This document shows positions 21,013 through 33,272 of a stretch of 64,000 bases of DNA, one piece after another. The stretch comes from Laccaria trichodermophora. Taxonomy: Eukaryota; Basidiomycota; Agaricomycetes; Agaricales; Hydnangiaceae. Both the position numbers and the translations under genes were made by a program. The notes beneath the pieces are model-generated. The model made no database searches. It was not told where the DNA came from and was given only the letters and a program-made list of their open reading frames with translations. The stretch is from the NCBI GenBank assembly GCA_018417955.1, contig JACTVC010000001.1:1116001-1180000 (forward strand), written 5' to 3'. Positions within the stretch are counted from its first letter, which is position 1; every line of letters starts with the position of its first letter.

Positions 21013-24000
21013 ATGACCAAGGCACTTTTGGTTGCGGCGGCACTTGCCTTGTCGGTGTACGCACAGCCGTCCCCAGATGTTCAGAAGAGAATATCTGCAG
21101 CTATTAGGAACGCAGCTGGCCAGTCCAATCTCGACTATACGGCTTTCGTAAACCCTTTCATTGGCACAGGCGCGTTGGCGACCTTCTGGTGTTGAACAAT
21201 CGGCGGCTGACATTTGTTTTTTCAGATAACTTTGGAGATGTCTGGTCAGTGATCTCGTTAAAGCTATCCGAATCAACGTGTTCAACGTCAATTTCTTAGC
21301 CCGGGCGCTTCGATTCCGTTCGGGATGGTATCTCTACCTACTCACGATTATCATTGAAAAACATTGAATGCGTTTTCTAGGCAAAGTTCTCGACTGATAT
21401 CACCGGTTACGCGCCTGCTGGTACCCATCCTTAGTTTCTTGTGTGATTGACCCTGGTCTGACCTCCAACAGGCTATGTCAGTGATCCAACGCAGTTCATT
21501 CGTGGCCTCAGTCCACTACACGACAGTGGAACCGGGTCTTCTCTAGGTCCGCGAATCCCTCTGAGCTATTTGCAAGTGCGCTTATTCTCGTGACTAGGAA
21601 CTTACGGAAATTTTGAGATCATGCCACTACTCTGTCCTGGGGGTTTCAACACTTGCACTACGACCCTCGCAGCGCGTCAGCGGCTCCGAAAACCCAACAC
21701 AGATGGTCTTGCACTCCTCTCTTACCTCTCCTGCAAAAAAACTCAAACTTGCCTTCCATTTGTGTAGACGCATCACCGGGGTACTTCGCGCAAACGCTTG
21801 ACAACAATGTTAAGATGGAAGCCACTGCAACGCGTCGAGCAGGGCTCGAACGATTTACGTTCCCTGCTGGATCGAAACCTTATTTCGTGCTGGACCTGGC
21901 CAATGACCTGCCGAATTCTTTTGCTGGTGGGGAGATGAACATTGACCCGGAGAAAGGGAGGATAACGCTGGGCGGAAAATGGGGATCGAGGTATGGCTTA
22001 AGACATCTCTCGTCGCCCAATGATTTACGTTTGACTTGATGTGTAGCTTTGGACCGGGGAGGTTTAATTACCAGGCGTTTGCGTGTTATGATCTGCTGAA
22101 TGGGGGAACGCAGAAGCTTTCGGAATATGGGGTATGGACTGGTGATACGTGGGTATTTGGCATCTAGAGAATTTCCTCCTCTGATAACTGACTAAAAACC
22201 AACAGAGTCGGACTAGATGCTAAAGGACTTGGCCAAACACACCTCAACCTCTCCCTCAACCTCATCGGTGGCGTTTACCAATCTGGTGCCCTCTTCTCAT
22301 ATGAGAACAACCCCAGAACCGTCAACATCCGCGTTGGAGTCTCTTTCCGATCCACAGACCAAGCATGCGCCAACGCTGAAGAAGAGGTGGGCGAGTCGTC
22401 GTTTGAGGACATTGTAGAGCAGGCACGGAAGCAGTGGTTGGAGAAGCTGAGTAAGATTGAGATTGACGTGGTGAATACCTCGCCGAACGTGACGGAGATG
22501 CTTTATTCGTCGTTGTATCGCGCTTCGTTGACGCCGGTACGTTGTGGTCCTTGGACTTGTGGTCTGATTAGACTAACTTTGGTTTCGCAGAATAATGCTA
22601 CCGGAGAGACTCAGGGGGTGTTTGCGGATACGACGTCATTCTATTTCGATTCATTGTATTGCAGGTTCGTTTCCATGACTTTGGAGGTATTGATGATAAT
22701 GTTCCTTTCACAGCTGGGACACGGTCAGAGCCATCTCTACACTGTCATAGCATGCCATCTCATCTTAACATCACAGTTCCGGACGTTCTACCCTTTGATG
22801 GCATTACACTCCCCCGTCGAATTCGCTCAAATCGTAGACAACTACATAGATGGGTGGCGTAAAAACGGATGGATGCCCGAATGCCGTGCAAACAATCTCC
22901 CTGGATGGACTCAAGGCGGATCAAGTGCTGACAATATTGTGTCCCACTTTGCTGTCAATTACCATAAGGAGGCGAAACAACTAGGGATTGATTTAGATGA
23001 GCTTTACGCTGCGATGGTTACGGATGGAGAGGTTAACCCTCCTGAGTGGAATATTGAAGGCCGACAAGTCAACGTTTACAAGTCAGTCTGCTTCATTTAT
23101 TTTTCAATTTTGGTGGTGTGCTAATTGTCCTATAAGACAATATGGATACGTTCCTTTTGCTGTTCTTGATGTGTCCAGTACTGGACGGCAGACACGAGAG
23201 GGTAGCAGAACTCTTGAGGTGACGTAGGATTCTCTGTGGCCGGAGGGAACGCTCACGTAACAGCTTTCGTAGTATGCTTTCGAAGACTTTGGTATTCGCC
23301 AAGTTGCTCAACTCCTGGGCAAGTCCGACGACGTCGCAAAATACACCAACCGGTCACTGGTAAGTCTGTTCTTTTACTATCTTTTAGAGAGTAATACTGA
23401 AAGAGCATGTCAGTCGTATCGCAATGTTTGGGATCCTTCTGTTACTAGCGATGGCTTCAAAGGTTCAAAAGCACCCTTGAAACCATCTGTTTCCTTCTAA
23501 TCTTTCGTTTAGGATTCGCTCAGAAGCGCTACCCGAACGGCACATTTGCATACACCGATCCCATCGACTGCTCGCCGAACGATAAGAACGATACCAGGCC
23601 ATGCTCTCTTCAAGGTAACAATGTAAATGGGTTCTATGAGTCTTCTTCGTGGGAGTATAGCTGGTCAGCACGACATATATCTATAACAGCCTATCTGTCT
23701 GATGGGTTCACAGGTATGCGCCTCATGACACGGCCCATTTGGTCCAACTTATGGGAGGGAATGAAACATTTGTGAAGCGGCTGGATCATTTTTTCGACGT
23801 AAGCCCGTTTCTCCCTTGGTCACTCCTTCGCAATATTCGCCATCTTTAGGCTGGATACTATCTCGCGGGCAACGAGCCTTCATTCCAGGTCAACTGTCCC
23901 CATCTCTCGGCTATAGCTCATTACTGAAGCAGCTTTCAATTCAGACGCCCATTGGTTATCACTACGTCAATCATCCAGCCAAATCCGTTGATCGTGTCCG

Positions 24001-24559
24001 AGAAGTCGTTTTCACTAACTTTGACATTAGTGAGTTGGTGATCATTTCTTGGATCCCCCCATTTCTTACTATATGTATCACAATAGCACCAGCAGGTCTT
24101 CCAGGGAACGATGACCAGGCCGCCATGGCGTCTCTCCTTACATTCCATCTTTTAGGAATCTATCCAGGCAAGCAGGTTATCTCACATGCATTCACTCAGA
24201 TAACTCAACCTTTCGCTACTGCAGTCCCCTCATCAACCCAATTCCTTGTACTCTCACCCTTCACGCCCAAATACACCATCCACAACTCGTTCTTGGGCGT
24301 TAACACCACCGTTTCAGTCGTCAACTACGATCCAAAATCGATTCAAAAGACCATCCCACCAGGAACGGCGGCGTATGTGCAGAATGTTACTATTAATGGA
24401 CAGCCTTCCGCCTCTCGGTGCCACTTTGATTTCTATGATACCTTCAGACTGGGTGGGGAGATAGTCATCACGCTGACTGCTAACAAGACGGAGGCAGACG
24501 ATTGCTTGGGTTTGGTGCCCGAGAGTATTTCCACAGGAGGTTTTGCAAGTTCGCGGTGA
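21013..24559 (+). CDS. Secreted glycoside hydrolase family 92, alpha-1,2-mannosidase type
   Basis: Exo-mannosidase acting on N-glycan or cell-wall mannan. Multi-exon, roughly 800-850 residues. The signal peptide is near MTKALLVAAALALSVYA. Family blocks in order: YTAFVNPFIGT, PGASIPFGM, LSPLHDSGTGSSLG, YGNFEIMP, YFVLDLAND, the catalytic-site block YCSWDTFRTFYPL, WMPECRANNLPGWTQGGSSAD, FYESSSWEYSWYAPHD, and LPGNDDQAAMASLLTFHLLG. GH92 enzymes are calcium-dependent inverting enzymes, with the GNDD segment at the active site. Introns are numerous and short (for example 21183-21225, 22540-22590). Exact exon borders in 21183-21700 were not all resolved. It converges on the next gene across 153 bp. 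Confidence 0.92.
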
Positions 24560-24712
24560 GGTCACATGCTCACATTCTTTTTTCGTATGGAGAACCATTC
24601 TGTTATATCCATTCGTTCGTTTAATAGTGAAATCGTTAACTATCATAATCCGATCCAAAAGCATAAGATATATGTACAAAGATCAAAGCAAAAAAGTACT
24701 ACAAATGACACC

Positions 24713-27700
24713 TCATCGTCTCAAGGTCCCTAGCCAAAAGTCATCGTCTGCATCATCTTCCTCCTTCGACGCCTCCTGTCGGTACTTTGCAACCCATGTG
24801 GAGTAATCCGTTTCAGAAATCGTGACATGATATAATTTTCCGTTCTGCGAATCCGTCGTCGTGTATGGGAAGAGTTGGAATCTAAAAAACGGGTTAACGA
24901 ATCTCCACAAACACTTATAAAGGGATGACGAACTCAGTGAGAACCTTTGTAATGTTAAACCTCTGCTTATCGCCTACCTTCCTTTTCCCCAGAAGGATAT
25001 CCAAACTGAGAGCTTTACTCTCTGGTGTGATGAGCGCTTCCAAGGTCGCTTCCAACAGCTTTTCCGCCTCCTTTGGCTCTAATGGGTCCAAGCTAAGCTC
25101 GTCCTGCTTGAACATAGGCAAGACAGCTAAAAACATCAACGGTCAGCAAAGAACTTCAGGGAATACACAGCACATACAATCATATCTCCGCTTAGCTTTC
25201 CTCTCCATCTTCCTGAGCGTCTTTTCCGCACGCTTCAGCTCGTCCTCCTTATCTGGCTGGTCCTTGAGACTCTCAATAGCCTTCTCAGTTTCGAACATCT
25301 GAGCACGGAGGATGATGGCTTGCTTGAGGCGTTCCTTTGCATCTTCAGGGACCATACTAGCCTCCGTGATCACGGATTCCGCAACGTCGTCTTCAGCGCT
25401 TGGTTCTTGGGATGTGGAGAAGGGAACCGTTTGTTGCTTGGGTGTATGCACGGTTTCTGGGTCTGCACCTCCTGTCTGCTGAGTTTGTTCCTCGGATTGT
25501 TCTCCGGTTGTACCGGATGCAAGGGCCTCCTTTGCTGCTTCTTGGTTTTGCTCATCTGCGAGACGTTGCTTCTCTTTCAAAGCCTCTTCCTCCACTCGCT
25601 TTTGCTCATCCGCCAATCGCTTCTGCTCCTCTTCCTTCTGTTTTTTCGCTTCCTCCTCCTCCTTCTGTTTCTTCGCCGCCGCCTCCTCCTCTTCCTTCTG
25701 TTTCTTCGCTTCATCCTCCAAACGCTTCGCCACCTCATCCAAACGCTTCTTTTCTTTCGCCTCATCCTCCAAACGCTTCTTCTCCTCCTCTGCTTCCACC
25801 CTCTGCCTCTCTTCTTCTGCAATCCTTGCCTCCTCCTCCGCTTTCTTTTTCTTTTCGTCCTCCACCCGCTGTGCTTCCACCCTCTGCTTCTCCTCCTCTG
25901 CAATCCTTCCCTCCTCCTCCGCTCTCCATTTCTTTTCTTCCTCCTCCCGTTGTGCTTCCGCCCTCTGTTTCTCCTCCTCCGCTTTCTCCTCCAACGCCAG
26001 TCGCGCTTCTTCCCTCTGCTTCCTCTCCCTCTCCTCCTTCTCCCTCTGCTCTTGCTCATCCCACTTCCTCTGAGTCTCCTCCTCCATACGCCTCAACTCC
26101 GCCTCATGGTCAACTACAACAGCCGAAGACTCCCCTCTTGCACCTTCATCATCATCAGTCGTATCGGTATTCATCGTGAGTGTTTCGTTATTAGCGCCCT
26201 TCTCATTCATATAGCCGCTCGCAGAAAGGTGAGACGGTCCCGCGGCGGCGTTTAGATTGGGGTTATCGTTATGCGTGAAATCATCAACAACATATAGGTC
26301 ATCATCATAAGGAGGTGAAGGGTCGCTGTTCTCGAGACTTATAAGATCGCCGGTAGGAGGAACGAGAAGTGGGCTTGAGAGAAATGTCGAGGGAGGGAGG
26401 GTCGACTCGATCGGAGCCGCGGCCACGGGTTGTGTATTTGGATTTGGAACACCCCACTCACGAGCCAAATCTCGCGACGTTAATGTTGACGTCGAAGTTG
26501 ACGCGGAAGGCTGTTCGACTTCGAATCGATATTTGCCCTTGTCCCGATACGCAGCTGGTAAATCGTCTTTGGCAGGGGGAGTAGGTGGCCGTTCGTCAGA
26601 AGACATGATCGCTTCCTCCGTTCCTATATTCTCCCAATCATCCGACAAGTCAGGGATCTGCTCCAGCCCCGCCGTGTGTGGCGGCACCGGCAAATCAGGC
26701 TCCAGATCGCGTTGGTTGGGTTGGATACGCAAGTCGAATCGGGCGGCCGAGTCAGAGGGTGTTGGGGGAAAAGGAAATGGGACGTATTTCTGCTTGGGTG
26801 TGGTTTGATCTTCTGCGGCTACGGCTGCGTCTGGACTTGCTGAAATTATCACCACCTCCTGCGCTGCGGCTGCGTGTTCTTCGTCTGGGATCTCTGAGGG
26901 GTTGAATAAGGATGGGTCGACTGGTTCGGTTTCGGTTGCGGAGGAGTCAGAGGAGGAGAGGTTCCCGTCGTCGAGGTCGTCGTTCTGAGTGGAGGGAGAG
27001 GAAATATCGGTAGATCCGTCATCTGAGCGTGGTATTATGGGCATGCCTGAGTATCTGTAATGTGCAGTCCTTGTACGAGGAACGCTGGAGGTGTCCAACG
27101 TAGTTGCAGGGCGACGTCCTAGAATCGATCCAAAGTCTGTATCCGTTTCTGAAATAAAGTCTGGAAAGTCCCCTGGTACGTGTCGTCTGCGGGTTCGTGG
27201 TGGGGCAGACGTAGCGGGGGCGTTAGAAACGCTGGTGATAACGGAGGGTTCGAGGACGGAAGGCGGGCGGGAAGGTGAGAATCGGACTATGCGCGCTTTA
27301 GGGAAAAAAGCGACTTTGGGTATATAACTGGACATGGTATAAAGGTCACGGCGAAAACGCCTCCAAATGCGATGGAGGCCTACATCCGCCCAAATAGCTG
27401 GTGTGATATCTGCGAGAACCATTCCGAGGCCGGTCCAAACGACGACGAGGATAAGCCTAGAGAGGCTCTCCGTTACGAGAAAATCGACGAACATGCGAAC
27501 GCCGTAGGCGACGTAAGGATCGAAAGAAGAGGGCATTTTCTTGACAAAATGCAGGGTAATGACGCCCTCCCATAGACCGATGAGAGTTCCTGTGAGCTTG
27601 AAGTCGTGGTGGCTGACGGTGTCGACGACGAAGCGAAGACCGAGCCCGAAAGCGATTGCGAATATTGAGTCCATGATGGTGAAGAGGCGAGCATTGGCCC

Positions 27701-27731
27701 GTTTGGAGCGGGACGAAACAACCGAGGACAT
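24713..27731 (-). CDS. Membrane-anchored acidic coiled-coil protein of unknown function
   Basis: Exons (descending): 27731-25178, 25126-24934, 24881-24713, giving 971 residues. Three hydrophobic segments lie in the first 130 residues (IMDSIFAIAFGLGLRFVV, TLIGLWEGVITLHFV, LILVVVWTGLGMVLADI). A long low-complexity, Pro/Ser/Asp-rich region follows. Then comes a highly charged Glu/Lys/Arg/Gln coiled coil (about residues 560-760) rich in EEEKKR-type heptads. A compact C-terminal part (about 820-971) contains LPMFKQDELSLDPLEPKEAE and LYHVTISETDYSTWVAKYR. The coiled-coil DNA is strongly strand-biased, and the opposite strand shows long spurious Leu/Pro frames. No family was recognised. A start at 27770, 13 codons upstream, is in frame but leaves the same body. 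Confidence 0.72.
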
Positions 27732-27827
27732 GAAAGGGAAGATGAAAAGGGAGTGGACAAACAAATACAAATGTCATACAATGAGGTTTCCACGAGGTAC
27801 AAAGTAAAGTACATGGTATACAGGAAA

Positions 27828-28922
27828 TTAACAATGTTCTTCAGGAATCATATCCCCCTTCACTAATCTTCTCCTACCCCCATCCCATTTCCGTAAATAC
27901 TCCCCCGCCCTATCCATGAATAATTCACAATCATCAAACAAGTCATGAGGAAGCTTATCTTTCCTCTGATCCCACGGCCTCACATCAATAGACTGACACC
28001 GATCCAGGCATACCAAGATCATCCCAAAGCTATACGCATCCGCCAACAAAGGGTCCTGGCATTCCCCCCTCAAAATCTCAGGTGCACTAAACGGCCTCGT
28101 CCCAGGGTGTATTTGTTCGACCTTCACAAGCGGTATCTTCTGCGGTGCGTTTGCATGTTTACCAAGGAAAGGAAACGGATCCACAGGCTCGTCATCCGGC
28201 GACTTGAACGTCGAGTCCGCCGACACAGACCGTCCAAAATCCAGCAACTTGATCGTATTCGTCGGCGTCGTCACTTGTATATTCAGCAACGAAACATCCC
28301 CATGACTCAGCCGATACGAATGCAAATGCGTAAGCCCATCCAGCAGCTGGTTGTGGTAATCGATCTTTTGCACAGGCGTCAATGACGGTCGAGCAATGAT
28401 AACATCATAAAGCGTCCGACCGTCAACAAACTCCAGCACCATACCCACATTCTCCAACGACCCAAGAAACGTGCAGATGTTCCGGTGCCGTGATAGCGTA
28501 GTGTATACTCGTAGCTCAGCAAGGAACTGTACAGTCACATCAGACGCATTGGACTGCATCTCCCCATTGATCTCGAGCTGTATCACATCGGGCTTCTTCA
28601 CGACGCACTTGAACAGCTCAGACGCAGACCCATGCGCAAACGGCGCCAGGCTCGCAGTCGCATTCGGCGGCGCACAATACGCCGTAGGTGTGGGGAAGGA
28701 AAAGATGGACGTCGGGTGACGCGGTGGGTTGTAGATAGGCGAAGGAGGCGGCGTATCCGTCCGTTTCAGATCTCCAGCATGGTGATGGTGGTGGTGATGA
28801 TGATGCTGTTCATCTGCGCCGTGGTTGTACGCATTAAATACAACAGGCTCCACAATAGTTTCTTCCGAGGATGAGAACGAATTCATAGAGTTGCCCAGAG
28901 GCTGTTCCTCTTCTTCGTCCAT
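27828..28922 (-). CDS. Intronless protein kinase-like protein with a nine-His run
   Basis: Single exon, 364 residues. The disordered N-terminus (1-95) contains nine consecutive His at about 40-48. The kinase fold follows. The glycine loop is degenerate (FAHGSASELF) and the candidate ATP-binding Lys is in CVVKK. The alpha-C helix reads FLAELRVY and the hinge is MVLEFVDG. The catalytic loop is HGDVSLLN, with HGD in place of HRD and the Asp (209) and Asn (214) kept. The metal-binding motif is DFG (228-230) and the activation-segment end reads GTRPFSAPEI. Catalytic residues are intact, so activity is plausible, but the loose Gly loop could indicate a pseudokinase. The stop lies 97 bp upstream of the next minus-strand gene. 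Confidence 0.82.
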   Translation of the reverse strand: MDEEEEQPLGNSMNSFSSSEETIVEPVVFNAYNHGADEQHHHHHHHHHAGDLKRTDTPPPSPIYNPPRHPTSIFSFPTPTAYCAPPNATASLAPFAHGSASELFKCVVKKPDVIQLEINGEMQSNASDVTVQFLAELRVYTTLSRHRNICTFLGSLENVGMVLEFVDGRTLYDVIIARPSLTPVQKIDYHNQLLDGLTHLHSYRLSHGDVSLLNIQVTTPTNTIKLLDFGRSVSADSTFKSPDDEPVDPFPFLGKHANAPQKIPLVKVEQIHPGTRPFSAPEILRGECQDPLLADAYSFGMILVCLDRCQSIDVRPWDQRKDKLPHDLFDDCELFMDRAGEYLRKWDGGRRRLVKGDMIPEEHC

Positions 28923-29516
28923 CTCAACTGCCGTTTACGATGAGTTATAATCCCAATCAGAAAGACACCCACCCACCCATCCACCAATTCTTCTTTGAAG
29001 TGAGCGTAACGCGCTTGACGTGCATGGCCTTTGGCCGTGGTGTTGGAGGGACAGCCGTGGGTTGTGCATCGGTCGATGTATTGACAGTTATAGCACGGGA
29101 GAAGCCCGGTCTGTGGTTTTGCTGCATCGTTGCAGGTCCAGTGGCGGGAGAGAGCAGCAATCTCCAAGCAATCAACTCGTCCTATTTCTGGTAGTCACGC
29201 ATGTGCGCACGCCCTCAGTCTGCTGACTCTCCCTCTTCTCGCCTTGATTTCGCACTTTCCTCGCGATGGCTCGATTGTGACAGAGAGAAGTGAGGTAAAT
29301 CAAAGTCATTGTCGTGATCAAGATGTGCGTCCAGAGTGATACGTATGCTATAACAACTTGTTTCTACAAATAGTCCCTAAAATCGTCATCAAATTCGTAT
29401 CTACAAAAGATCCATGAATGTCCCAGTAATAGCGTAAAGAGTTCGTTAAATGTACTGAATCGTCAACGAAGTTAAAGCAAAGTTCGAATGTCAAGAATCC
29501 GATAGTCCAAGTTACG
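28923..29516. other. Intergenic upstream of the kinase
   Basis: About 594 nt separating the kinase start from the oxidase stop. Overlapping frames in several phases lack coding features. Probably the kinase promoter and the oxidase 3' UTR. Confidence 0.4.
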
Positions 29517-32018
29517 TTACGATGCCAAGACAAAAAGAAAGAGTCCAGCCGCAAATAGCCAAGCAAGGCTGGAACACGAAGACACAAAACTCCCAGAAGT
29601 CTTCGTGGTCGGAGACTGTACCTTGCTCGTCTGCTCAACAAGACTCGACGGAATCAGTTCCGCCACAGGAAGAATGTTCTGTGTGCCCAGTTGCCCAGAG
29701 CCCACCATAATCGGCAACCCAATAGAAGGCACCCCATTGACAACCACAAAAATATACGCGGGGCCAGGAGCGAGAATAGCAGGGTTGGGAGGCAGTTGGC
29801 TGACGTGTAACGTCGCGGTATTGTTTGACCGATAAGCAGTGTAGGTCGAGTTGAGCTGGACAAAGCGCTGGCCCATGTTCTGAAAATGCAATAAACCATC
29901 AGATCGGTAGAACACCATAGGAAGATACCCCACCATCGCGTGGGTCGAGAACCCCGTCCGGATGATCACCACCAATGTATTCTGAACATTTTGAACATTC
30001 CCAAAAAAGTCATCAGAGTTCAACTGGACGTTGAAATACGGTCCACCGTACGTATACTGAGCCAGCAATCCCTGGGGTTGCGGCCGCCTTTGATTGTAGT
30101 AAAGAGGGTAAAGTATCTCTGTCCGGTATTCACTGGGGTATACAACATTTGGTCCCACAGTGTAGTCGGGGTTGGGGTTTGATCCAGACACGAAGACGGA
30201 TCCTAAACCCACACTCAATGTCTTATTCCAAGAAGATCATGAATGTAACACCCTCACCGTCAGGCAACAAAGTAGCAGAAGAGTGGTACATGCGGGGAAC
30301 GGTGCTCGCAGAGTAACCATTTCTGGACCATCTACTCCCAGCAGGGGCAGCTGGATTGTAGATCGCTGGAGTGAGCACAGGTTTATCTGCGTAGGAGTGA
30401 CCAATCGCCCAGGTATCATTCCCATATCCAGCCGTTCCTATGGCAGTTATTAGATCCCAAGGACGAGATAAGGACAGAGATGTCGTACCCAAGCCAGCAC
30501 CGTTAAGGTTCAGAACTGTGCCATCAGGAAGTGCGATGAAACTGGCCATCACACGAGCTTCGGGAAGAGGGTCGTCTTCCGTGTACGAAGACGATACATC
30601 CGGAGTCAATCTAACGCAAGAAGTCGAAGCAGGGAAGGTGGGAATGATAAAGCCGGGTGCTGTCCATCTTATAATCGACGACGTCATCTTTCATATCATT
30701 CCAATAACAAGATAAATGACCCACCCAGACGGCTGGATATTGGATCCTCCACAAAAGAGAATAGTGGCAGTCCAATTATTAGCAGGCGTTAGGGGAAGCA
30801 TAAGGTTCCCAGCGCTTGCAGGATAAACACGGACTGCATCTGGAATGTTGTCGAGAGGCGTCTCGATGTTGTTCTTGTAATCCAGCGTCGCGGTGGCCCA
30901 ATTGGACTGAATCAGTAACTTTCCAGACGGGAGAAGCCAAGTTAGTGGGAACAGATTAACGGGTAGCGTTCGCGCAAGGATAGGGGACTGTATGGCTGGT
31001 CCCTGAGGGGGAAAGAACTCGTACGTAGGATTATCTTGGCCTGCGTCGTTCACGTATCCTCCATTCTTACATCCTCCAAGCTGCGGCAATGAGGTCAGTG
31101 TCATGGCCAAAATAGTAAACTGCGCACAATGATTATCGTGCCGTTTTCCAACGTTTCCCTGCAGGGCTATTAATAACTGGCGGCGTTACGAGTTATTTCA
31201 AGATACACACAACGTTGGGTACCAGCGCTGGAGGGTCTGGAAGGGTGATAAGAACCAATCACAGCTTCCGTCTTCGCATGGGGTTAATAATCTGAAAGTG
31301 ACGTTAGCCGCTGCGTTCTCGACCGCAAATCGGACATAACATACCGAATGCTATCGACACGAGGTTGATGATCGTCAACGCAGAACGCCCAATGAAAGTA
31401 CGTACGAGTTTCTGCCATCGGGATCGAAGTATGGACCGCCATTACCGACTTGGTTGGATGCGGGCTGTCCCCCGTACGTCACGGCTTGATTACCACCGAC
31501 GTTGAGCCATGTCCCGTTACCCAGGACGTTACCTCCCTAGTGCGTTGAACACTTGATCACGCGACGGAAGTCGAAGCACAAAGCAAAAGCCTTACAGCAC
31601 AAAAAGAGTTCGTAACGGCATCCATTGCTCGCTGAGTGTTGGACCCGAGTGTCCACTCTGGTCGTTGAATGGTCAGCCTTGAGTCCTTCCATTGATTCAC
31701 AACATTACCTGACGCCCACGCAGGATGGCCATCGATTTGTGTGGGATTGCCCTCGACTTTGTCTATGAAATATACTTTATCCGGTGTCCCAAGAAAAATC
31801 TACGAACCGCGTCAGGTCGAGGGTGTACATCATGCAGAACACGGACTCAATACCTGTTGAGCACTAACATAACTGCTACCAATAATTTCGAACGAGCCGG
31901 GAACAGGCGTATGAGTCGGCTGCCCAGGAGCGGGCAGGGTTGCTGCCTGTGCTTGCGATAAGCCTGCAAGGGTGACCGAGACTGACAGAGAAGCGAAGAA
32001 ACGATGAAGGCGCCCCAT
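29517..32018 (-). CDS. Glyoxal oxidase-like copper radical oxidase
   Basis: Extracellular oxidase that makes hydrogen peroxide from small aldehydes, used by wood-decay fungi. Exons (descending): 32018-31854, 31799-31709, 31657-31596, 31536-31406, 31350-31345, 31291-31211, 31158-31128, 31080-30725, 30667-30258, 30202-29934, 29879-29517, giving 654 residues. A signal peptide is followed by the glyoxal oxidase N-terminal domain. Copper-site residues align with the family: Cys105 (NSFCA), Tyr176 (RWYPTLETLENGT), Tyr435-His436 (RMYHSSATLLPDG) and His532 (FSTHAMNMGQR). The C-terminal domain is DUF1929 type. A hydrophobic tail (LAWLFAAGLFLFVLAS) suggests a GPI anchor. Exon 5 is only 6 nt; it completes FDPDGRNSIRLLTPC, so it is probably real. 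Confidence 0.93.
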
Positions 32019-33272
32019 GGAAGAAGGACAGGAAGAGGGGAAGAGTGACAAGAAGGGGTATATGTTTTAAATAACGTTGTTGTGTGCGGAAACCCTCATT
32101 GCATGAGGCCGATGAAGGCATGAACGGAGATTTATGATCAGGACCATTATGCAATTCCAAGTCCTAACCATTCCGAGTAGGCGGTAACGGGATAAAGCGA
32201 TTTTCACTGCCAGGAGGCGGAGGGCGCCAAGGTCGGCATCTAGCCCCCAGTTGGCCGGATAGTTCCAGAAGAGTCGTGCCCACTGCGCATGTCTTGTCAA
32301 CTTGTTCGAACAGTCAAAAAATAGACCAGAATCTAGAGATGATCATTGAAACTATTTTTGAAAGTGGGAAGAAGATTATTTTGGACTTCACTGACGTTAG
32401 ACGCTTTGGACGCTTCTTGAACATCTCTATGAATACGTTTAGAATAAAGGGCATCATGGCAGCACGGCAGCAAGTTCTTCAGGGGAGTGGTGTCCGTCTG
32501 ACATAGTTTGGACTTGTTTGGGTCCCACTCCCTTCCCTCTGACAGTGACAGAAATTGAATTGGTGGGTTACGATTGAGTTTCTTCCTTCTTATCGCAAGC
32601 GCTTGTATCTGGTTATCTGGTTTTGCAAAACAAAAGAACATCCTCTGTGTCACACTATCGTCTTCACCAACTGTCGTTTTCATTTGCGTTGTCTGCATTG
32701 AGTTTGTTGTTCGAGCCCTTTTTCAGTGAATGGCCCTGACCCAACCTCGGATGCTGATTGCATGGCCTGCGTAACGCTGAACTTGAGGCTTGAACAGGGA
32801 TGACGAACTCGAGAGATCAGCGAGAAAATCAAAACTCAGGTCGAGTAGGTCAGTAAGTTATAATTCTATTTACTTCAAAGTATTCAAGTCAAATTCAAGT
32901 TGTATAAAAAGTCTCAACCTAAAGGAGGATGTCAGATCTGGCGATCCCACAAACTCGTCTTGTGTACGCAAATGAAGTCCTATCGCTAAGCGCCAGCTGA
33001 GCGCCAAAGTTCCATTCGCTCTCAAAAGCCGAAGCGATGCGTGCCTGCGAATATCGGACCACTGCCGCTTGGCAGTGCCTCACCGCCATAGGGCGCTTGT
33101 TCAGTCAAGGTCGCAGAGAGTCGCACGCTGTACAACTACCCACTTCGACAGCTTCTATAACAAGTTTGCTGTCTTTGGTGGGCAACGGACCTATGTGCTG
33201 TAAAACCCAGCGTCTAAATTTTGTTCAAGTACCACAACGTTCAATCTCTTCCCTTAGTTGCATTCATTGACG
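32019..33272. other. Intergenic between divergent oxidase and receptor genes
   Basis: 1.25 kb of promoter-like DNA for two divergent genes. A 121-codon intronless frame with an ATG exists on minus at 32333-32698, but it has no recognised domain and is treated as unlikely. No RNA gene or element border was seen. Confidence 0.45.

Noticed and set aside
25320..26255. Long leucine/cysteine-rich and proline/serine-rich frames on the plus strand
   Set aside because: They are the mirror of the Glu/Lys/Arg coiled-coil codons of the minus-strand gene at 24713-27731 and have no start, splice or domain support.
32333..32698. 121-codon ATG-initiated frame on minus
   Set aside because: No domain, no homolog recognised, composition unlike neighbouring coding exons.
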